Assembly (NCBI GenBank): GCA_035765535.1
Contig: DASTXE010000006.1
Location: 496,001-560,000, forward strand
DNA from: Rickettsiales bacterium
GTDB taxonomy: Bacteria > Pseudomonadota > Alphaproteobacteria > Rickettsiales > JABCZZ01
Direction of reading: 5' to 3'
DNA: 64,000 nucleotides
Of the stretch, positions 18,523 through 27,929 are shown one piece after another (within the stretch, counting starts at the first letter, position 1; every line of letters begins with the position of its first letter). The notes beneath the pieces were generated by a model. The model saw only the letters and a list, made by a program, of their open reading frames with translations, was not told the DNA's origin and ran no database searches. A program made the translations under genes and the position numbers.

Positions 18523-20250
18523 TTAGATATCAGCGTACATTTTCTTTTCAGCCTTACCGCCCGGATGCGTCACCGCTCCTTTGGCAGCCGGACCTACGAT
18601 CTGCGCGTATTTCCAGAGCGTGCCGGAGGCATAATCCGTCTCACGCGGCTTCCATGCGGCTTTGCGCTTGGCCAGTTCCTCATTTGAAAGTTCAACATCA
18701 ATCGTACCTTTTTCAGCATCGATGTTGATGATATCGCCGTCTTTAAGCAGCGCAATCGGCCCGCCAACTGCCGCTTCCGGCCCCACATGGCCGATGCAGA
18801 GCCCGCGCGTACCGCCGGAGAAACGCCCGTCCGTAATGAGCGCGACCTTGTCGCCAGCGCCCTGACCGTACAAAGCCGCTGTCGTGGAAAGCATTTCGCG
18901 CATGCCGGGACCGCCACGCGGCCCTTCATAGCGAATGATGATGACATCGCCGTCCTTGTAAGCACGTTTTTCCACCGCCGCAAACGCTTCCTCTTCGGAA
19001 TCGAAGCACAGCGCCGTACCCTTAAATTTCTGCTGCTGCGGCTTCATGCCTGCAACCTTTACAATCGCCCCTTCCGGCGCCAAATTGCCCGAAAGCGTTA
19101 CTACGCCACCAGTCGGCGAAAGCGGTTGTTTGACCGGCAGAACGACTTTCTGATCCTGCGGGAACTTGATCTTCGCCAGATTTTCCGCCTGCGTCTTGCC
19201 GCTGACTGTAATGCAATCACCATGGAACAGTCCGATATCCAGCAGTTCCTTCATTACAATCGCAATACCGCCAACATCATACAGATCCTTCGCTACAAAA
19301 CGCCCACCCGGACGCAGATCCGCGAAATACGGCGTACGCTTAAACACTTCGCCCACCGCGTGAATGTCGAAATCGATCCCCGCCTCATGCGCAATCGCAG
19401 GCAGATGCAGCGCAGCGTTCGTTGAGCCGCCCGTAGCCGCCACCACCATCGCCGCGTTTTCGAGCGATTTGCGTGTTACGATATCGCGCGGGCGCAGTTT
19501 GTTCTTCAGCAGTTCCATCACTGCTCCGCCTGCCGCAAATCCATATGCATCGCGCGATTCATACGGCGCAGGCGCACCCGCAGAGCCGAGCAATGCAAGT
19601 CCGATCGCCTCAGAGACACAAGCCATTGTATTAGCAGTAAATTGACCGCCGCACGAGCCGGCAGAAGGACATGCTACCTGCTCCAATTCATCTACATAAG
19701 CTTCATCCACCGTTCCGGCAGCATACTGGCCAACCGCCTCGAACACGTTGACCACGTCCACATCCTTACCCTTGAAACGCCCCGGCATGATCGAACCGCC
19801 GTAAATGAATACGGAAGGAATATTGAGCCTGACCATCGCCATCATAAGGCCCGGAAGTGACTTGTCACAGCCCGCGAGCCCCACCAGCGCATCATAACAA
19901 TGGCCGCGCACGGTCAGTTCCACGGAATCCGCAATCACTTCACGCGAAACGAGCGAGGATTTCATGCCCTGATGGCCCATCGCAATACCGTCGGTCACGG
20001 TGATGCTGGTGAATTCGCGCGGCGTGCCGCCTGCAGCCGCAACACCTTTTTTCACCACCTGTGCCTGGCGCGCAAGGGTAATATTGCAGGGAGCCGCTTC
20101 GTTCCAGGTCGTCACCACGCCCACAAACGGCTGCGCGATCTGCTTCTTGTCCATCCCCATGGCATAGTAATAAGAGCGGTGCGGCGCACGTTCCACCCCT
20201 TCGGTGACATGGCGGCTCGGCAGCACGGATTTTCCATAAGTTTTCGTCAT
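18523..20250 (-). CDS. ilvD: Dihydroxy-acid dehydratase
   Basis: IlvD dehydrates dihydroxy-isovalerate and dihydroxy-methylvalerate, the third step of valine and isoleucine synthesis. The 575-residue protein has the cluster-ligand cysteines in [17 protein letters not shown] and [16 protein letters not shown], plus [20 protein letters not shown] near the C-terminus. These match the [2Fe-2S]/[4Fe-4S] IlvD/Edd family, and the whole-protein wording is IlvD. ATG 20250 ([13 protein letters not shown]) is the normal N-terminus; the longer frame from 20295 is not needed. It is not clustered with other ilv genes. Confidence 0.96.
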   Translation of the reverse strand: MTKTYGKSVLPSRHVTEGVERAPHRSYYYAMGMDKKQIAQPFVGVVTTWNEAAPCNITLARQAQVVKKGVAAAGGTPREFTSITVTDGIAMGHQGMKSSLVSREVIADSVELTVRGHCYDALVGLAGCDKSLPGLMMAMVRLNIPSVFIYGGSIMPGRFKGKDVDVVNVFEAVGQYAAGTVDEAYVDELEQVACPSAGSCGGQFTANTMACVSEAIGLALLGSAGAPAPYESRDAYGFAAGGAVMELLKNKLRPRDIVTRKSLENAAMVVAATGGSTNAALHLPAIAHEAGIDFDIHAVGEVFKRTPYFADLRPGGRFVAKDLYDVGGIAIVMKELLDIGLFHGDCITVSGKTQAENLAKIKFPQDQKVVLPVKQPLSPTGGVVTLSGNLAPEGAIVKVAGMKPQQQKFKGTALCFDSEEEAFAAVEKRAYKDGDVIIIRYEGPRGGPGMREMLSTTAALYGQGAGDKVALITDGRFSGGTRGLCIGHVGPEAAVGGPIALLKDGDIINIDAEKGTIDVELSNEELAKRKAAWKPRETDYASGTLWKYAQIVGPAAKGAVTHPGGKAEKKMYADI

Positions 20251-20449
20251 AATGGCGCCTCTGATATTTCTTGTGTGTGACCCTCTTGCAACCACCGTTT
20301 CACATCGAAAACTTACGTGGCCAAAGAGTAAATTCGTATACGCATAAAAGGTTAGCAGGACTCGCGCAATAAGTTTTCCGTTGCCTTTGCATGAATTTTA
20401 CTGCTATGAAGGTTGGCCTGTTATTAGGGTATCTACGAGGTTTTGAAGA

Positions 20450-22165
20450 ATGTTTCCGCCAAAAACGACACATAAAAACTTAAGAAAGCTTGCCTTTTCA
20501 GGTTTCGCCATCGCATGTCTTACCTCGTCCGCCTACGCCGACAGCACCTATATATTGCAGCTTGGCACTGCTGATACGAAAGAAAAAGCCGAGCAGAAAT
20601 GGGAAGAGCTTAAGAGCAAGAACCCGGATATTCTCGGCTCGCTGAAAGTACATATTTCCGAAGTCGCCATGGGTCAGAGCGACAAAGTCACCTACCGCAC
20701 GCAGGCAGGCCCTATCGACTCTCAGGCTTCCGCCGATCAATTATGCAGCAAACTGCTGGATAAAGGAAACGAGTGCTACGTCATTGAGACGGCGATGTTC
20801 GCAAGCGACGAAGTCTCGGGAGACACCGCTGCAAACACATCCGGCAAAACCCGCCAGCCGGAAATCATAGCCCTGCCGACACATGACCTTGCGGAATCCG
20901 CTCCTTCTTCTGAAAAAACGGCCTCTGCAACTCCGCACAGGCTGATCGTTCCCGCACGCGCGCCGCGCTTCCTGGATGAAGGCGATGCCGACGCGCTGAA
21001 CGCCGCCACCCAGCCGAGCGAAGCGATGGTTGCATCGGCATCCGCTCCGACTCCCGCCGCAGAGCCGTTCGCCAGCGCCAATACGGATGAAGAAAACGAA
21101 AAACCCGCCCCCCGCAAAGCACGCCGTGCAGCCAAGGCTGGACGTAAAGTGGTGGCGGATAACGACAATAAGACAACCAAGAAATCCGGCATAATTGTTC
21201 CTGACCGCGCGCCGCGCTATCTGGATGACGATGAAAGCGGTGAACAGCAGGTAGCTGCAAAAGCAGCACCGGCCGAAGCGGAAGCCACTCCGCTTGCTGT
21301 AGCTACCCCCGTCGCGCTTCCGGATGAGGCTGCCGCAACACCGACTGTCAAGGTCGCCGAAAACAAGCCGGGCTTCTTTGCCCGCCTCTTTGGCGCTTCC
21401 TCTGAAGAAAAGAAACTCCCGCCCGCTCCGCCAACGCCTGAAGCCGCAGCAGCCGAGCCTGAATCCGCTCCTGCAGCCGCTCCGGCTAAGGAGGTTGTGG
21501 GTAACGTAAGCGTAGCCGAAGCGATCCGTGTACCGCTGACCAAAGGCGACCCCTCCTCTGCCTCCGCCGCACCTATGCGTAAGCAGCTGGCGGAAGCAGG
21601 CGCTCAAGACAATAAGAACTACTGGGTGCAGATCACCTATTTCGCGGACGAACATCAGGCTCATTATTTCTATGAAAGCTTCCGCAACACCTACCCGGAT
21701 ATTTCCGACGATGTGCGCATGCGCATCACCCGCTCCAAAGGCGAGGAATCCGGCCAGGTAACACTGAAACTCGGCACATTCAGCAATCCGGCTTATATCA
21801 ATGCCGTCTGCTCGCTGGCCGCCAAACATAGCCTGCATTGCGCAAAGATCGCAGACCGCACCCCTACTCCGAATATCTTCAATAGCGGAGCGGATGACTT
21901 CCCGGCACAGAATACGTTCTGGGTTCAGCTTGGCGCGTATACGACCTCGGAAGAAGCATGGAGCAAGTGGCAGTCCATCAAGAGCAAAAATGAAGATCTG
22001 GTCTCCGGCTCCAGCGCTATCATCACCACCCCGGCGCTTAGCAACGGCGAAGAGAAGCATTACCATCTGCGCGCTGGCCCCTTCTCCAACCAGAGCTCGG
22101 CAAATGATCTCTGCGCGAAGCTGACGCAGGCCGGTGAAAGCTGCTCGGTCGCAGGCGAACAATAA
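20450..22165 (+). CDS. Exported protein with three SPOR domains
   Basis: After a signal peptide (LAFSGFAIACLTSSAYA) the 571-residue protein has a SPOR-like domain at about residues 33-113 (STYILQLGTADTKEKAEQKW). A long Ala/Pro/Glu-rich linker follows (about 115-385), then two more SPOR-like domains at about 388-470 (YWVQITYFADEHQA) and 489-571 (FWVQLGAYTTSEEAW). SPOR domains bind denuded glycan at division sites, so a periplasmic division or cell-wall role is likely. The linker holds two copies of a PxRAPRxLD motif. It has no transmembrane anchor, unlike FtsN. The usual arrangement is a single C-terminal SPOR domain, so three is notable. Confidence 0.82.
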   Translation: MFPPKTTHKNLRKLAFSGFAIACLTSSAYADSTYILQLGTADTKEKAEQKWEELKSKNPDILGSLKVHISEVAMGQSDKVTYRTQAGPIDSQASADQLCSKLLDKGNECYVIETAMFASDEVSGDTAANTSGKTRQPEIIALPTHDLAESAPSSEKTASATPHRLIVPARAPRFLDEGDADALNAATQPSEAMVASASAPTPAAEPFASANTDEENEKPAPRKARRAAKAGRKVVADNDNKTTKKSGIIVPDRAPRYLDDDESGEQQVAAKAAPAEAEATPLAVATPVALPDEAAATPTVKVAENKPGFFARLFGASSEEKKLPPAPPTPEAAAAEPESAPAAAPAKEVVGNVSVAEAIRVPLTKGDPSSASAAPMRKQLAEAGAQDNKNYWVQITYFADEHQAHYFYESFRNTYPDISDDVRMRITRSKGEESGQVTLKLGTFSNPAYINAVCSLAAKHSLHCAKIADRTPTPNIFNSGADDFPAQNTFWVQLGAYTTSEEAWSKWQSIKSKNEDLVSGSSAIITTPALSNGEEKHYHLRAGPFSNQSSANDLCAKLTQAGESCSVAGEQ

Positions 22166-22293
22166 TCGGCAGACGAACAGCAACGGATTTTTTGCCTGCG
22201 CTTGCAAAAATAAGCTGTACATCCAAAATCCGTTTGCTATATAAGGCATCTGCTTTAAGCAAGCAGGGCAATTTCCACAAATCGCCCTCCCGT

Positions 22294-22368
22294 TCCGCGG
22301 TAGCTCAGTGGTAGAGCAATCGGCTGTTAACCGATCGGTCGTAGGTTCGAATCCTACCCGCGGAGCCA
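22294..22368 (+). tRNA. tRNA-Asn (anticodon GTT)
   Basis: TCCGCGG at the 5' end pairs with CCGCGGA at the 3' end, followed by G and an encoded CCA. The D-arm is AGCTCAGTGGTAGAGC. The anticodon GTT (22326-22328) sits in CTGTTAA, and the T-arm has GGTTCGAATCC. The 3' end is the integration site of the island that follows. Confidence 0.96.
22351..22362 (+). repeat. attL core in tRNA-Asn
   Basis: ATCCTACCCGCG lies in the T-arm and acceptor end of tRNA-Asn and recurs at 39387-39398. The match resumes with GCCA after a 3-base gap, as expected for an attachment core that restores the tRNA. Confidence 0.75.
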
Positions 22369-22483
22369 GTTACTGGTTCCAGAACGTCCAAAGAAATCCA
22401 CAAAAACCTAGAAAAACAGCCAACTCTGTGCTAAATACTGTCCAGAGATGTCCGATTTATACCCACAAAATCCGGCACCATTT

Positions 22484-22533
22484 GGGGGTATAAGTGGGGG
22501 TATCTTGAAACCCCATAACAAAAAATACCCCCA
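22484..22533 (+). promoter_or_regulatory. GGGGGTA iterons at the integrase start
   Basis: GGGGGTA occurs at 22484 and 22496 (12-base period), and the inverted form TACCCCC lies at 22526-22532, touching the integrase ATG. The same 12-base spacing recurs at 39308/39320 and, imperfectly, at 39443/39455. These are candidate arm-type sites for integrase or its directionality factor, placed where binding could repress int. Confidence 0.5.
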
Positions 22534-23720
22534 TGCCCCTTACCGATATAGCAATACGCACGGCAAAACCTCAGGATAAACCCTATAAGATGGCAGACGG
22601 TGAAGGGATGTTTCTCTATATCCTCCCCTCTGGCAGTAAATACTGGCGGCTGAAATACCGTTATCTGGGCAAGGAAAAGCTTTTGTCATTTGGCACCTAT
22701 CCGGAAGTCAGTCTTGCCGATGCCAGAGAACACCGTATGCAGGCTCGCAAGATCTTAGCCGCTGGCAATGATCCGGGTGAAGTTAAGAAAGAAGTAAAAC
22801 GGCTGGGGCTAATAGAGAGCCAAAACACGTTTGAGACCATTGCCCGTGAATGGCATGAGAAATCCAAGCATGAATGGAAAGACCACTACGCTAACGATGT
22901 TCTCAAACGTCTTGAAACGCACATCTTCCCCAAATTGGGCAAACGCCCTATCGGTAATATCGATGCCCAGGAATATCTTTCCACCCTGCGCGTGATTGAA
23001 AAGGCTGGCGCTTTAGATATGGCACAACGCATGATGCAGACCTGCAGCCAGGTGGTCAAATACGCCATTGCCACCGGAAAGGCTAAATACAATCCCCTCA
23101 CCGATCTGCGCGGTGCATTGAAATCCCCTATCCGCCAGCATCATGCTTATTTAAGGGAAGATGAACTCCCGGAATACCTGCATAAGCTGGAAACTTATGA
23201 CGGGGCATTGCAAACCAAACTGGCATTGAAGCTTCTTTTGTTAACCTTTGTCCGCACAACCGAGCTACGTGCTGCAGAATGGACGGAAATCGACTGGGAG
23301 AAAGCCGAGTGGCGCATCCCTGCCCTTCGCATGAAAATGAAGGAACAGCATATTGTTCCATTATCACATCAAGCCATAGCCATATTAAAGGAGCTGCAAC
23401 GGCATACAGGCAACAGACAGCACCTATTTCCGAACGAACGCAGACCGACTACCTTTATGAGTGAAAACGCCATGCTCTACGCTCTCTACCGCATGGGCTA
23501 TCATTCCCGCACGACCGGACACGGTTTCCGCGCCTGCGCCAGTACTATCTTGAATGAAAACGGTTTCAAGCCGGATGTAATTGAACGCCAGCTTGCCCAC
23601 GGCGAACGCAATAAAGTCCGCGCTGCTTATAACCACGCGCAATATTTGCAAGAACGCCGCAAGATGATGCAATGGTGGGCTGACTATTTAGAGACTGTTG
23701 CAAAAAATCCTCTCCTTTAA
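22533..23720 (+). CDS. int: P4-type tyrosine integrase
   Basis: The 395-residue protein starts with the DUF4102-type N-terminal domain (MPLTDIAIRTAKPQDKPYKMADGEGMFLYI). It continues with a SAM-like core-binding domain (about residues 100-180) and the tyrosine recombinase domain. Catalytic residues are visible: Arg in TFVRTTELRAAEW, HxxR-type TGHGFRACAST, then QLAHGERNKVRAAYNHAQ with His and the Tyr nucleophile. This group integrates into tRNA 3' ends, and here it sits next to tRNA-Asn. It would catalyse integration and excision of the island. Confidence 0.95.
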   Translation: MPLTDIAIRTAKPQDKPYKMADGEGMFLYILPSGSKYWRLKYRYLGKEKLLSFGTYPEVSLADAREHRMQARKILAAGNDPGEVKKEVKRLGLIESQNTFETIAREWHEKSKHEWKDHYANDVLKRLETHIFPKLGKRPIGNIDAQEYLSTLRVIEKAGALDMAQRMMQTCSQVVKYAIATGKAKYNPLTDLRGALKSPIRQHHAYLREDELPEYLHKLETYDGALQTKLALKLLLLTFVRTTELRAAEWTEIDWEKAEWRIPALRMKMKEQHIVPLSHQAIAILKELQRHTGNRQHLFPNERRPTTFMSENAMLYALYRMGYHSRTTGHGFRACASTILNENGFKPDVIERQLAHGERNKVRAAYNHAQYLQERRKMMQWWADYLETVAKNPLL

Positions 23721-23788
23721 ATATCATTTCTTAACCAGAATTAATATTTATTGAACATAGTTGGCAATCTGCATTATGTTGATTGCCT

Positions 23789-24808
23789 ATGTCCCTGAAT
23801 GTTCTGGAAACTGATTGGGTTTTATATCTTGTCCGTCGGAAATACCGAGGGTTTCCCTATGACGAAGATATTTTTGAAGAGGATGAATATTTTCCTGCTG
23901 CCACTCAGCAAAAAGTAAGAGGGATGAAAGAACGAGCGGATGCCTACTATAAAGAATTGGCACTGAAACCGTTAGAAGAAGTCGCAAAATTATACAAAGA
24001 AGAAAAAGAACGAGAACATCAGGAACATCTGGACCAATATATAGCAGAAGAAAAACAACGGTTCTTCAACAGGCCAGATGCTCAGACAGATTATAATCAT
24101 TGGTCTAAAACTCCATATTGGAAATTGGAAGAAGCGGTAGCCCTATCTTTTGATCGGGACCCCCACATTGTTAGCTGGGATAAACTTTGTGCAGCCGAAT
24201 ACGACCCGCCCCCTCCATTCATAGAACGATACAGAAAAGTACGTGATCTTACCTTTAGAGCTTATGACAGCGGCCACTTAAGTAATCCAACTGCTCCAAG
24301 GTTCTATATTGCATGGGCAAAGCGCCATGATATTCCTTTTCCTGAAGCTCTTGAAGCACAAGTCATATTGTATGCTGGAAACATAGGTGATTGGAAAACG
24401 GCTCACGATAATATTCAGCAACTTCAGACAAAGACACAACAAGAATACGAAGAATATATTGCTGAAACTCAAAGAATAATTAATGAAAAAGACGCGCTAT
24501 TAATAGCAGCTAATAATATGCGGGATGCTGCTCTTAAAATTTCTGAAGAATTGCAACTCAAGTTCGAAGAGCAAGCCTTACAAAACGAGAAGCCTTTAAA
24601 AACAAGAGAACGGGATACATTGTTAAAACTCATTATTGGAATGGCCGTAAAAGGATATAGATATAATCCGGGCGCATCACGAAACAGTGCTATAGCGGAA
24701 ATTGAAGATGATTTAATGATACTTGGCATTCCGGTAACAGACGACACAATCCGCACCTGGCTTGGTAAAGCAGGAGAACTTTTGCCCCAAGACGCAGAGG
24801 TTGCCTAA
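23789..24808 (+). CDS. Coiled-coil island protein of unknown function, 339 aa
   Basis: I have no name for this family. The protein is highly charged with a predicted long helix or coiled coil at about residues 60-95 and another at 195-270. The last 70 residues (RDTLLKLIIGMAVKGYRYNP...VTDDTIRTWLGKA) look like a compact helical domain that I recall at the C-terminus of several proteins encoded beside phage and island integrases. ATG 23789 is preferred; a TTG at 23783 would add two residues. Its place directly after int suggests a role in island maintenance, but that is only positional. Confidence 0.65.
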   Translation: MSLNVLETDWVLYLVRRKYRGFPYDEDIFEEDEYFPAATQQKVRGMKERADAYYKELALKPLEEVAKLYKEEKEREHQEHLDQYIAEEKQRFFNRPDAQTDYNHWSKTPYWKLEEAVALSFDRDPHIVSWDKLCAAEYDPPPPFIERYRKVRDLTFRAYDSGHLSNPTAPRFYIAWAKRHDIPFPEALEAQVILYAGNIGDWKTAHDNIQQLQTKTQQEYEEYIAETQRIINEKDALLIAANNMRDAALKISEELQLKFEEQALQNEKPLKTRERDTLLKLIIGMAVKGYRYNPGASRNSAIAEIEDDLMILGIPVTDDTIRTWLGKAGELLPQDAEVA

Positions 24809-24906
24809 ATTATAACCGAATTCGGGAACCGCTAAACCGAATTCGGTCACAAGCATTAGCAAACTTCCTAGGTTAGCACCGTTTTTAACCAAACGGAGTT
24901 AACCTT

Positions 24907-25119
24907 ATGCATACCTCAACATACAATACCAGCCGTATATTACGTTTACCGGAAGTCATAAAACGTACTGGCTGGAAACGTTCTAGCATCTACGCACATG
25001 AAAAAGCAGGCCAGTTTCCCAAACGAGTCAAACTTGGCTTAAGAAGCGTCGGCTGGCTGGAATCCGAAATAGACGCATGGATAGAGAACCGGATTAAGAC
25101 AAGCCGGGGCAACCAGTAA
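24907..25119 (+). CDS. AlpA-family DNA-binding protein (excisionase-like)
   Basis: This 70-residue protein has the AlpA layout: RILRLPEVIKRTGWKRSSIYAHEKAGQFPKRVKLG, a winged helix-turn-helix, ending in VGWLESEIDAWIENR. AlpA-type proteins act as transcriptional regulators and excision factors of P4-like islands. The ATG lies 7 bases after CGGAGTTAA. It is the first of three closely spaced genes (AlpA, HTH-zinc ribbon, second recombinase). Confidence 0.9.
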   Translation: MHTSTYNTSRILRLPEVIKRTGWKRSSIYAHEKAGQFPKRVKLGLRSVGWLESEIDAWIENRIKTSRGNQ

Positions 25120-25131
25120 ACGGAGTGCCCC

Positions 25132-25599
25132 ATGAAGCGGATCAATACACGGCGCATTAAAGCAAAAGCGTCTTATTATCTTCAACCATTAGCGGACATG
25201 CTTGGCGTTCATGTGAACACCATTCACCGCTGGATCGAAGAAGGCTTGCCACGGATAGACGACGCTTATCCTTACATGGTATACGGGGAAGAGCTGATCG
25301 ATTTTCTGAATGCACGCCAGCAAAGCAAGAAAATCCCCCTGCAACCAGATGAGTTTTTCTGTTGCCGCTGCCAGAAAGCAAGACGGGCTTGGGGAGGACT
25401 TGCTGATCTAATCCCATGTACATCCAAAACCGGAAACCTGAGAGCATTATGCCCCGAATGCGGAGGAACTTTGCATAAGCTGATCTCGCTACAAAAACAG
25501 CCGGAATTAGCAAAATATCTCGAAATTCATCCGCTGCCATACCCGGTATTAATACAATCCACCCATAACAGCGTAAATATTGAAACTAAGAAGGGATAA
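25132..25599 (+). CDS. Helix-turn-helix protein with zinc ribbon
   Basis: Residues about 15-60 form an excisionase or MerR-like helix-turn-helix (LQPLADMLGVHVNTIHRWIEEGLP). Residues about 78-125 hold a CxxC...CPEC pattern (FCCRCQKARRAW and LRALCPECGG) that suggests a zinc ribbon. The 155-residue protein begins 12 bases after AlpA, and its end comes just before the start of the recombinase at 25604. It may bind the island ends or regulate the second recombinase. I do not know a named family for the fusion. Confidence 0.75.
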   Translation: MKRINTRRIKAKASYYLQPLADMLGVHVNTIHRWIEEGLPRIDDAYPYMVYGEELIDFLNARQQSKKIPLQPDEFFCCRCQKARRAWGGLADLIPCTSKTGNLRALCPECGGTLHKLISLQKQPELAKYLEIHPLPYPVLIQSTHNSVNIETKKG

Positions 25600-25603
25600 A
25601 AAC

Positions 25604-26695
25604 ATGACACGCTACAACGCAGAAAATGAGCGCATTAAAGAGAAGTATTTTACCTATGAATTGGAGGCCAACGGCAAGAGTAAAAAGACCGTGGAAAACA
25701 TCCGCAAAGCTTTAACCCGATATGAGGAATTTACGGGGCATGCAAGCTTCAAACTGTTTAACGACACCTGCGCCGTGGAATTTAAAGCCCATCTCCTGAA
25801 AGCCCAAAACAAACACGGTAAGCCCTTAAGCGCTTCCACCATTGCCCATACCCTGCTTCCGCTAATGGATTTCCTGAAATGGCTAGCCGTGCAGCCCAGT
25901 TATAAATCCCGTATACAATATGCAGATATTAATTACCTAAAGCTGAAAGATAAAGACCGTCGCAGCCTGCAACCCGTTACCCTGAAGCAATACCCCAGCT
26001 CTGCACAGATAAAAGCCGTGCTTGCTGCCATGCCAAACAATACAGACATAGAAAAGCGCAATAAAGCCATTATTGCATTTGTGTTCGCTACTGGTGTCCG
26101 GGATGGTGCGTTAATTACCCTAAAGCTGAAACACTTAAACATAGTTAAAAAGCAACTGGTGCAGAATCCTAAGGAAGTAGACACCAAGTTCGGCAAACAC
26201 ATCTATACCCGCTTTTATCCTGTGGGAGAGGATATCCACCAGATCATTACTGACTGGGTTTCATACATACGGGAGGTAAAACTATTTACCGATAATGACC
26301 CGCTCTTCCCCAAGGAAGAACTGATCCATGATGAAGAAATGGGATTTAAAGGCGGCACGCTCTCGCATGAACACTGGAAAAGCGCCAGCACTGTACGAGG
26401 CATTTTTAAGCAAGCATTTGCTAAAGCCACCCTACCCTATTACTCACCACACCGTTTCCGGGACACGCTTTCCGCCATTGGCCGGGAAGTCTGCACTACC
26501 ACAGAAGAGCAAATGGCCTGGGCACGTAACATGGGACATGAAAACCCAGGCACGACTTTTATAACATATGGTGGTTTCACCCCTGAACAGCAGTTTGCGG
26601 CAATTGAACGGATTGGAAACAACGCCGGACAAGTTGAGAGGCTCATTGATGCTAATGCAATTGCAGAGGCTGTGGCAAAAAGGCTAGGAAAATAG
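25604..26695 (+). CDS. Second tyrosine recombinase (XerC/D-like)
   Basis: The protein (363 aa) has an N-terminal SAM-like domain (KTVENIRKALTRYEEFTG) and a C-terminal catalytic domain. Active-site residues are visible: Arg in FATGVRDGALITLKL, HxxR in SPHRFRDTLSAIG, His in NMGHENPGTTF and the Tyr nucleophile in ITYGG. ATG 25604 follows AAGGGA by 7 bases. It belongs to a three-gene set with AlpA and the HTH-zinc ribbon protein. It is unrelated in length and wording to the P4-type integrase, so the island may be a composite, or this enzyme may act on an internal site. Confidence 0.88.
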   Translation: MTRYNAENERIKEKYFTYELEANGKSKKTVENIRKALTRYEEFTGHASFKLFNDTCAVEFKAHLLKAQNKHGKPLSASTIAHTLLPLMDFLKWLAVQPSYKSRIQYADINYLKLKDKDRRSLQPVTLKQYPSSAQIKAVLAAMPNNTDIEKRNKAIIAFVFATGVRDGALITLKLKHLNIVKKQLVQNPKEVDTKFGKHIYTRFYPVGEDIHQIITDWVSYIREVKLFTDNDPLFPKEELIHDEEMGFKGGTLSHEHWKSASTVRGIFKQAFAKATLPYYSPHRFRDTLSAIGREVCTTTEEQMAWARNMGHENPGTTFITYGGFTPEQQFAAIERIGNNAGQVERLIDANAIAEAVAKRLGK

Positions 26696-26794
26696 AATCG
26701 ATACAATTACTGGTTGATATGCTTTTTGTTTACCTATAGCGTGCTAATTCAAACACTACACTTAAAACACCATCTGAGCAAGCATAGGGATACC

Positions 26795-27679
26795 TTGAAG
26801 AAAACAAAAATATCTTCTATTGGCGAATTACTCGATCATGTGGACTTTCTGAGAAAAGAATGGGCTCCAGTAAATGAGGATGAACTCTGGTTCCGTGGAG
26901 AGAGTCAAGAATATCCTGATACTTTTCTACGCCCAGAGTTGTATCGTCCACAACGGGATAACCAAGGTAAGAACCTACCATTGAAAAAGATTAATGAGCT
27001 TCTCAATATAGAGAATGACTTATACAAAGAGTTTCAGCGATGCTCGCTTCAATTGCTAACTGAAGGCAACTTGACAGATGATTGGGACTGGAATGCATAT
27101 TTCTTGATGCAGCATCATTCTGCTCCAACTCGTTTGTTAGATTGGTCAGATGGTGCATTAATGGCTTTGCACTTCGCGGTACGTAATCGAAATGATGATG
27201 ATAAAGATGCCGTTGTATATGTACTTGCATCAGACAAGTTATTTGGAGAAATAGATAAAACAGCAGAGGTAAGGAAGGCTGAAGAGCGATGCAAGAAATA
27301 TGTAAAGAAGCACCCTGAAGTAACTACTGCTGCAGATGATTATGCTGTTTTTTACTTACCTGAAGAGGATGGCAGTGATGAACGACGCTATCTTCCTAAA
27401 GCTCCTTGTGTCCTAATCTTTGATCATATTACCCGTCGCGTTGCTGCACAACGCAGTCAATTTATAGTTTTTGGAAAAAATCCAAATTGGCTGGCAGATA
27501 AATCTCAAAAACCCAATTCCTACATTAAGCCAATTATTATCGATAAAAAAGCAAGGCCTAAGATAAGACGTCAACTGCGTGATGCTGGGGTGACCGAATC
27601 CGTTATCTTTCCTGATCTAGATGGCTTAGGAAGAGAACTCAGGCAATTATGGGAAGACAAAAAGACCCCTTCCAAATAA
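26795..27679 (+). CDS. FRG-domain protein
   Basis: The FRG domain is named after its conserved Phe-Arg-Gly motif, here DELWFRGESQEYPDTFLRPELYRP. The second hallmark, FLMQHHSAPTRLLDWSDGALMALHFAV, is also present. FRG proteins are frequent in defence islands and prophages; their biochemical activity is not established to my knowledge. The protein is about 294 residues if it starts at TTG 26795, which has AGGGAT just upstream; an earlier TTG (26714) or GTG (26741) is possible. No ATG is usefully placed, so the start is uncertain. Confidence 0.82.
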   Translation: MKKTKISSIGELLDHVDFLRKEWAPVNEDELWFRGESQEYPDTFLRPELYRPQRDNQGKNLPLKKINELLNIENDLYKEFQRCSLQLLTEGNLTDDWDWNAYFLMQHHSAPTRLLDWSDGALMALHFAVRNRNDDDKDAVVYVLASDKLFGEIDKTAEVRKAEERCKKYVKKHPEVTTAADDYAVFYLPEEDGSDERRYLPKAPCVLIFDHITRRVAAQRSQFIVFGKNPNWLADKSQKPNSYIKPIIIDKKARPKIRRQLRDAGVTESVIFPDLDGLGRELRQLWEDKKTPSK

Positions 27680-27733
27680 TCCCCAGATAGACACTGCACT
27701 CGCAGAAGAATAGTGACTAAGAATAAGAAAAAA

Positions 27734-27841
27734 CTACCCCCAAATAACCCAGCCGATTCCAATCCCCATCACCAGATTCCACACCCCTACAAAAAAGTAG
27801 ACTAAAATCACATCCGTCTTGGTATCTTCTTCTTGTTCCAT
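27734..27841 (-). CDS. Small single-helix membrane peptide, 35 aa, copy A
   Basis: The peptide has a charged N-terminus (MEQEEDTKTD) and then one hydrophobic helix ending in the tryptophan-rich GIGIGWVIWG. A GGGGAG box lies 3 bases before the ATG. Copy B at 46938-47051 matches it at 24 of 35 positions, with mostly conservative changes, which indicates selection on the protein. The size and shape are those of type I toxins or small membrane regulators. It lies inside the island between the FRG gene and hsdM, is transcribed leftward, and has a long leader with further small frames. Function is not known. Confidence 0.65.
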   Translation of the reverse strand: MEQEEDTKTDVILVYFFVGVWNLVMGIGIGWVIWG

Positions 27842-27929
27842 ATGCTCCCCTATAAAAATGGTGGCCGGGGAGCCGATACTTATTTCTAATTCTACCGCAG
27901 CCTTTAAGGGTAAACCCTCTGAACATACG

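Noticed and set aside
22181-22236. Inverted repeat AACGGATTTT/AAAATCCGTT after the SPOR gene as terminator
   Set aside because: The arms are separated by about 35 bases and no T-run follows the second arm, so intrinsic termination is not supported.
20741-22249. Leftward 502-codon open frame opposite the SPOR gene
   Set aside because: It is Arg/Cys-rich with no recognisable motifs and mirrors the Ala/Pro-rich linker of the plus-strand gene, a normal consequence of GC-rich codons.
22381-22480. Gene between tRNA-Asn and integrase
   Set aside because: The only frame runs in from the tRNA itself; the stretch fits an attachment-site spacer with no coding signal.
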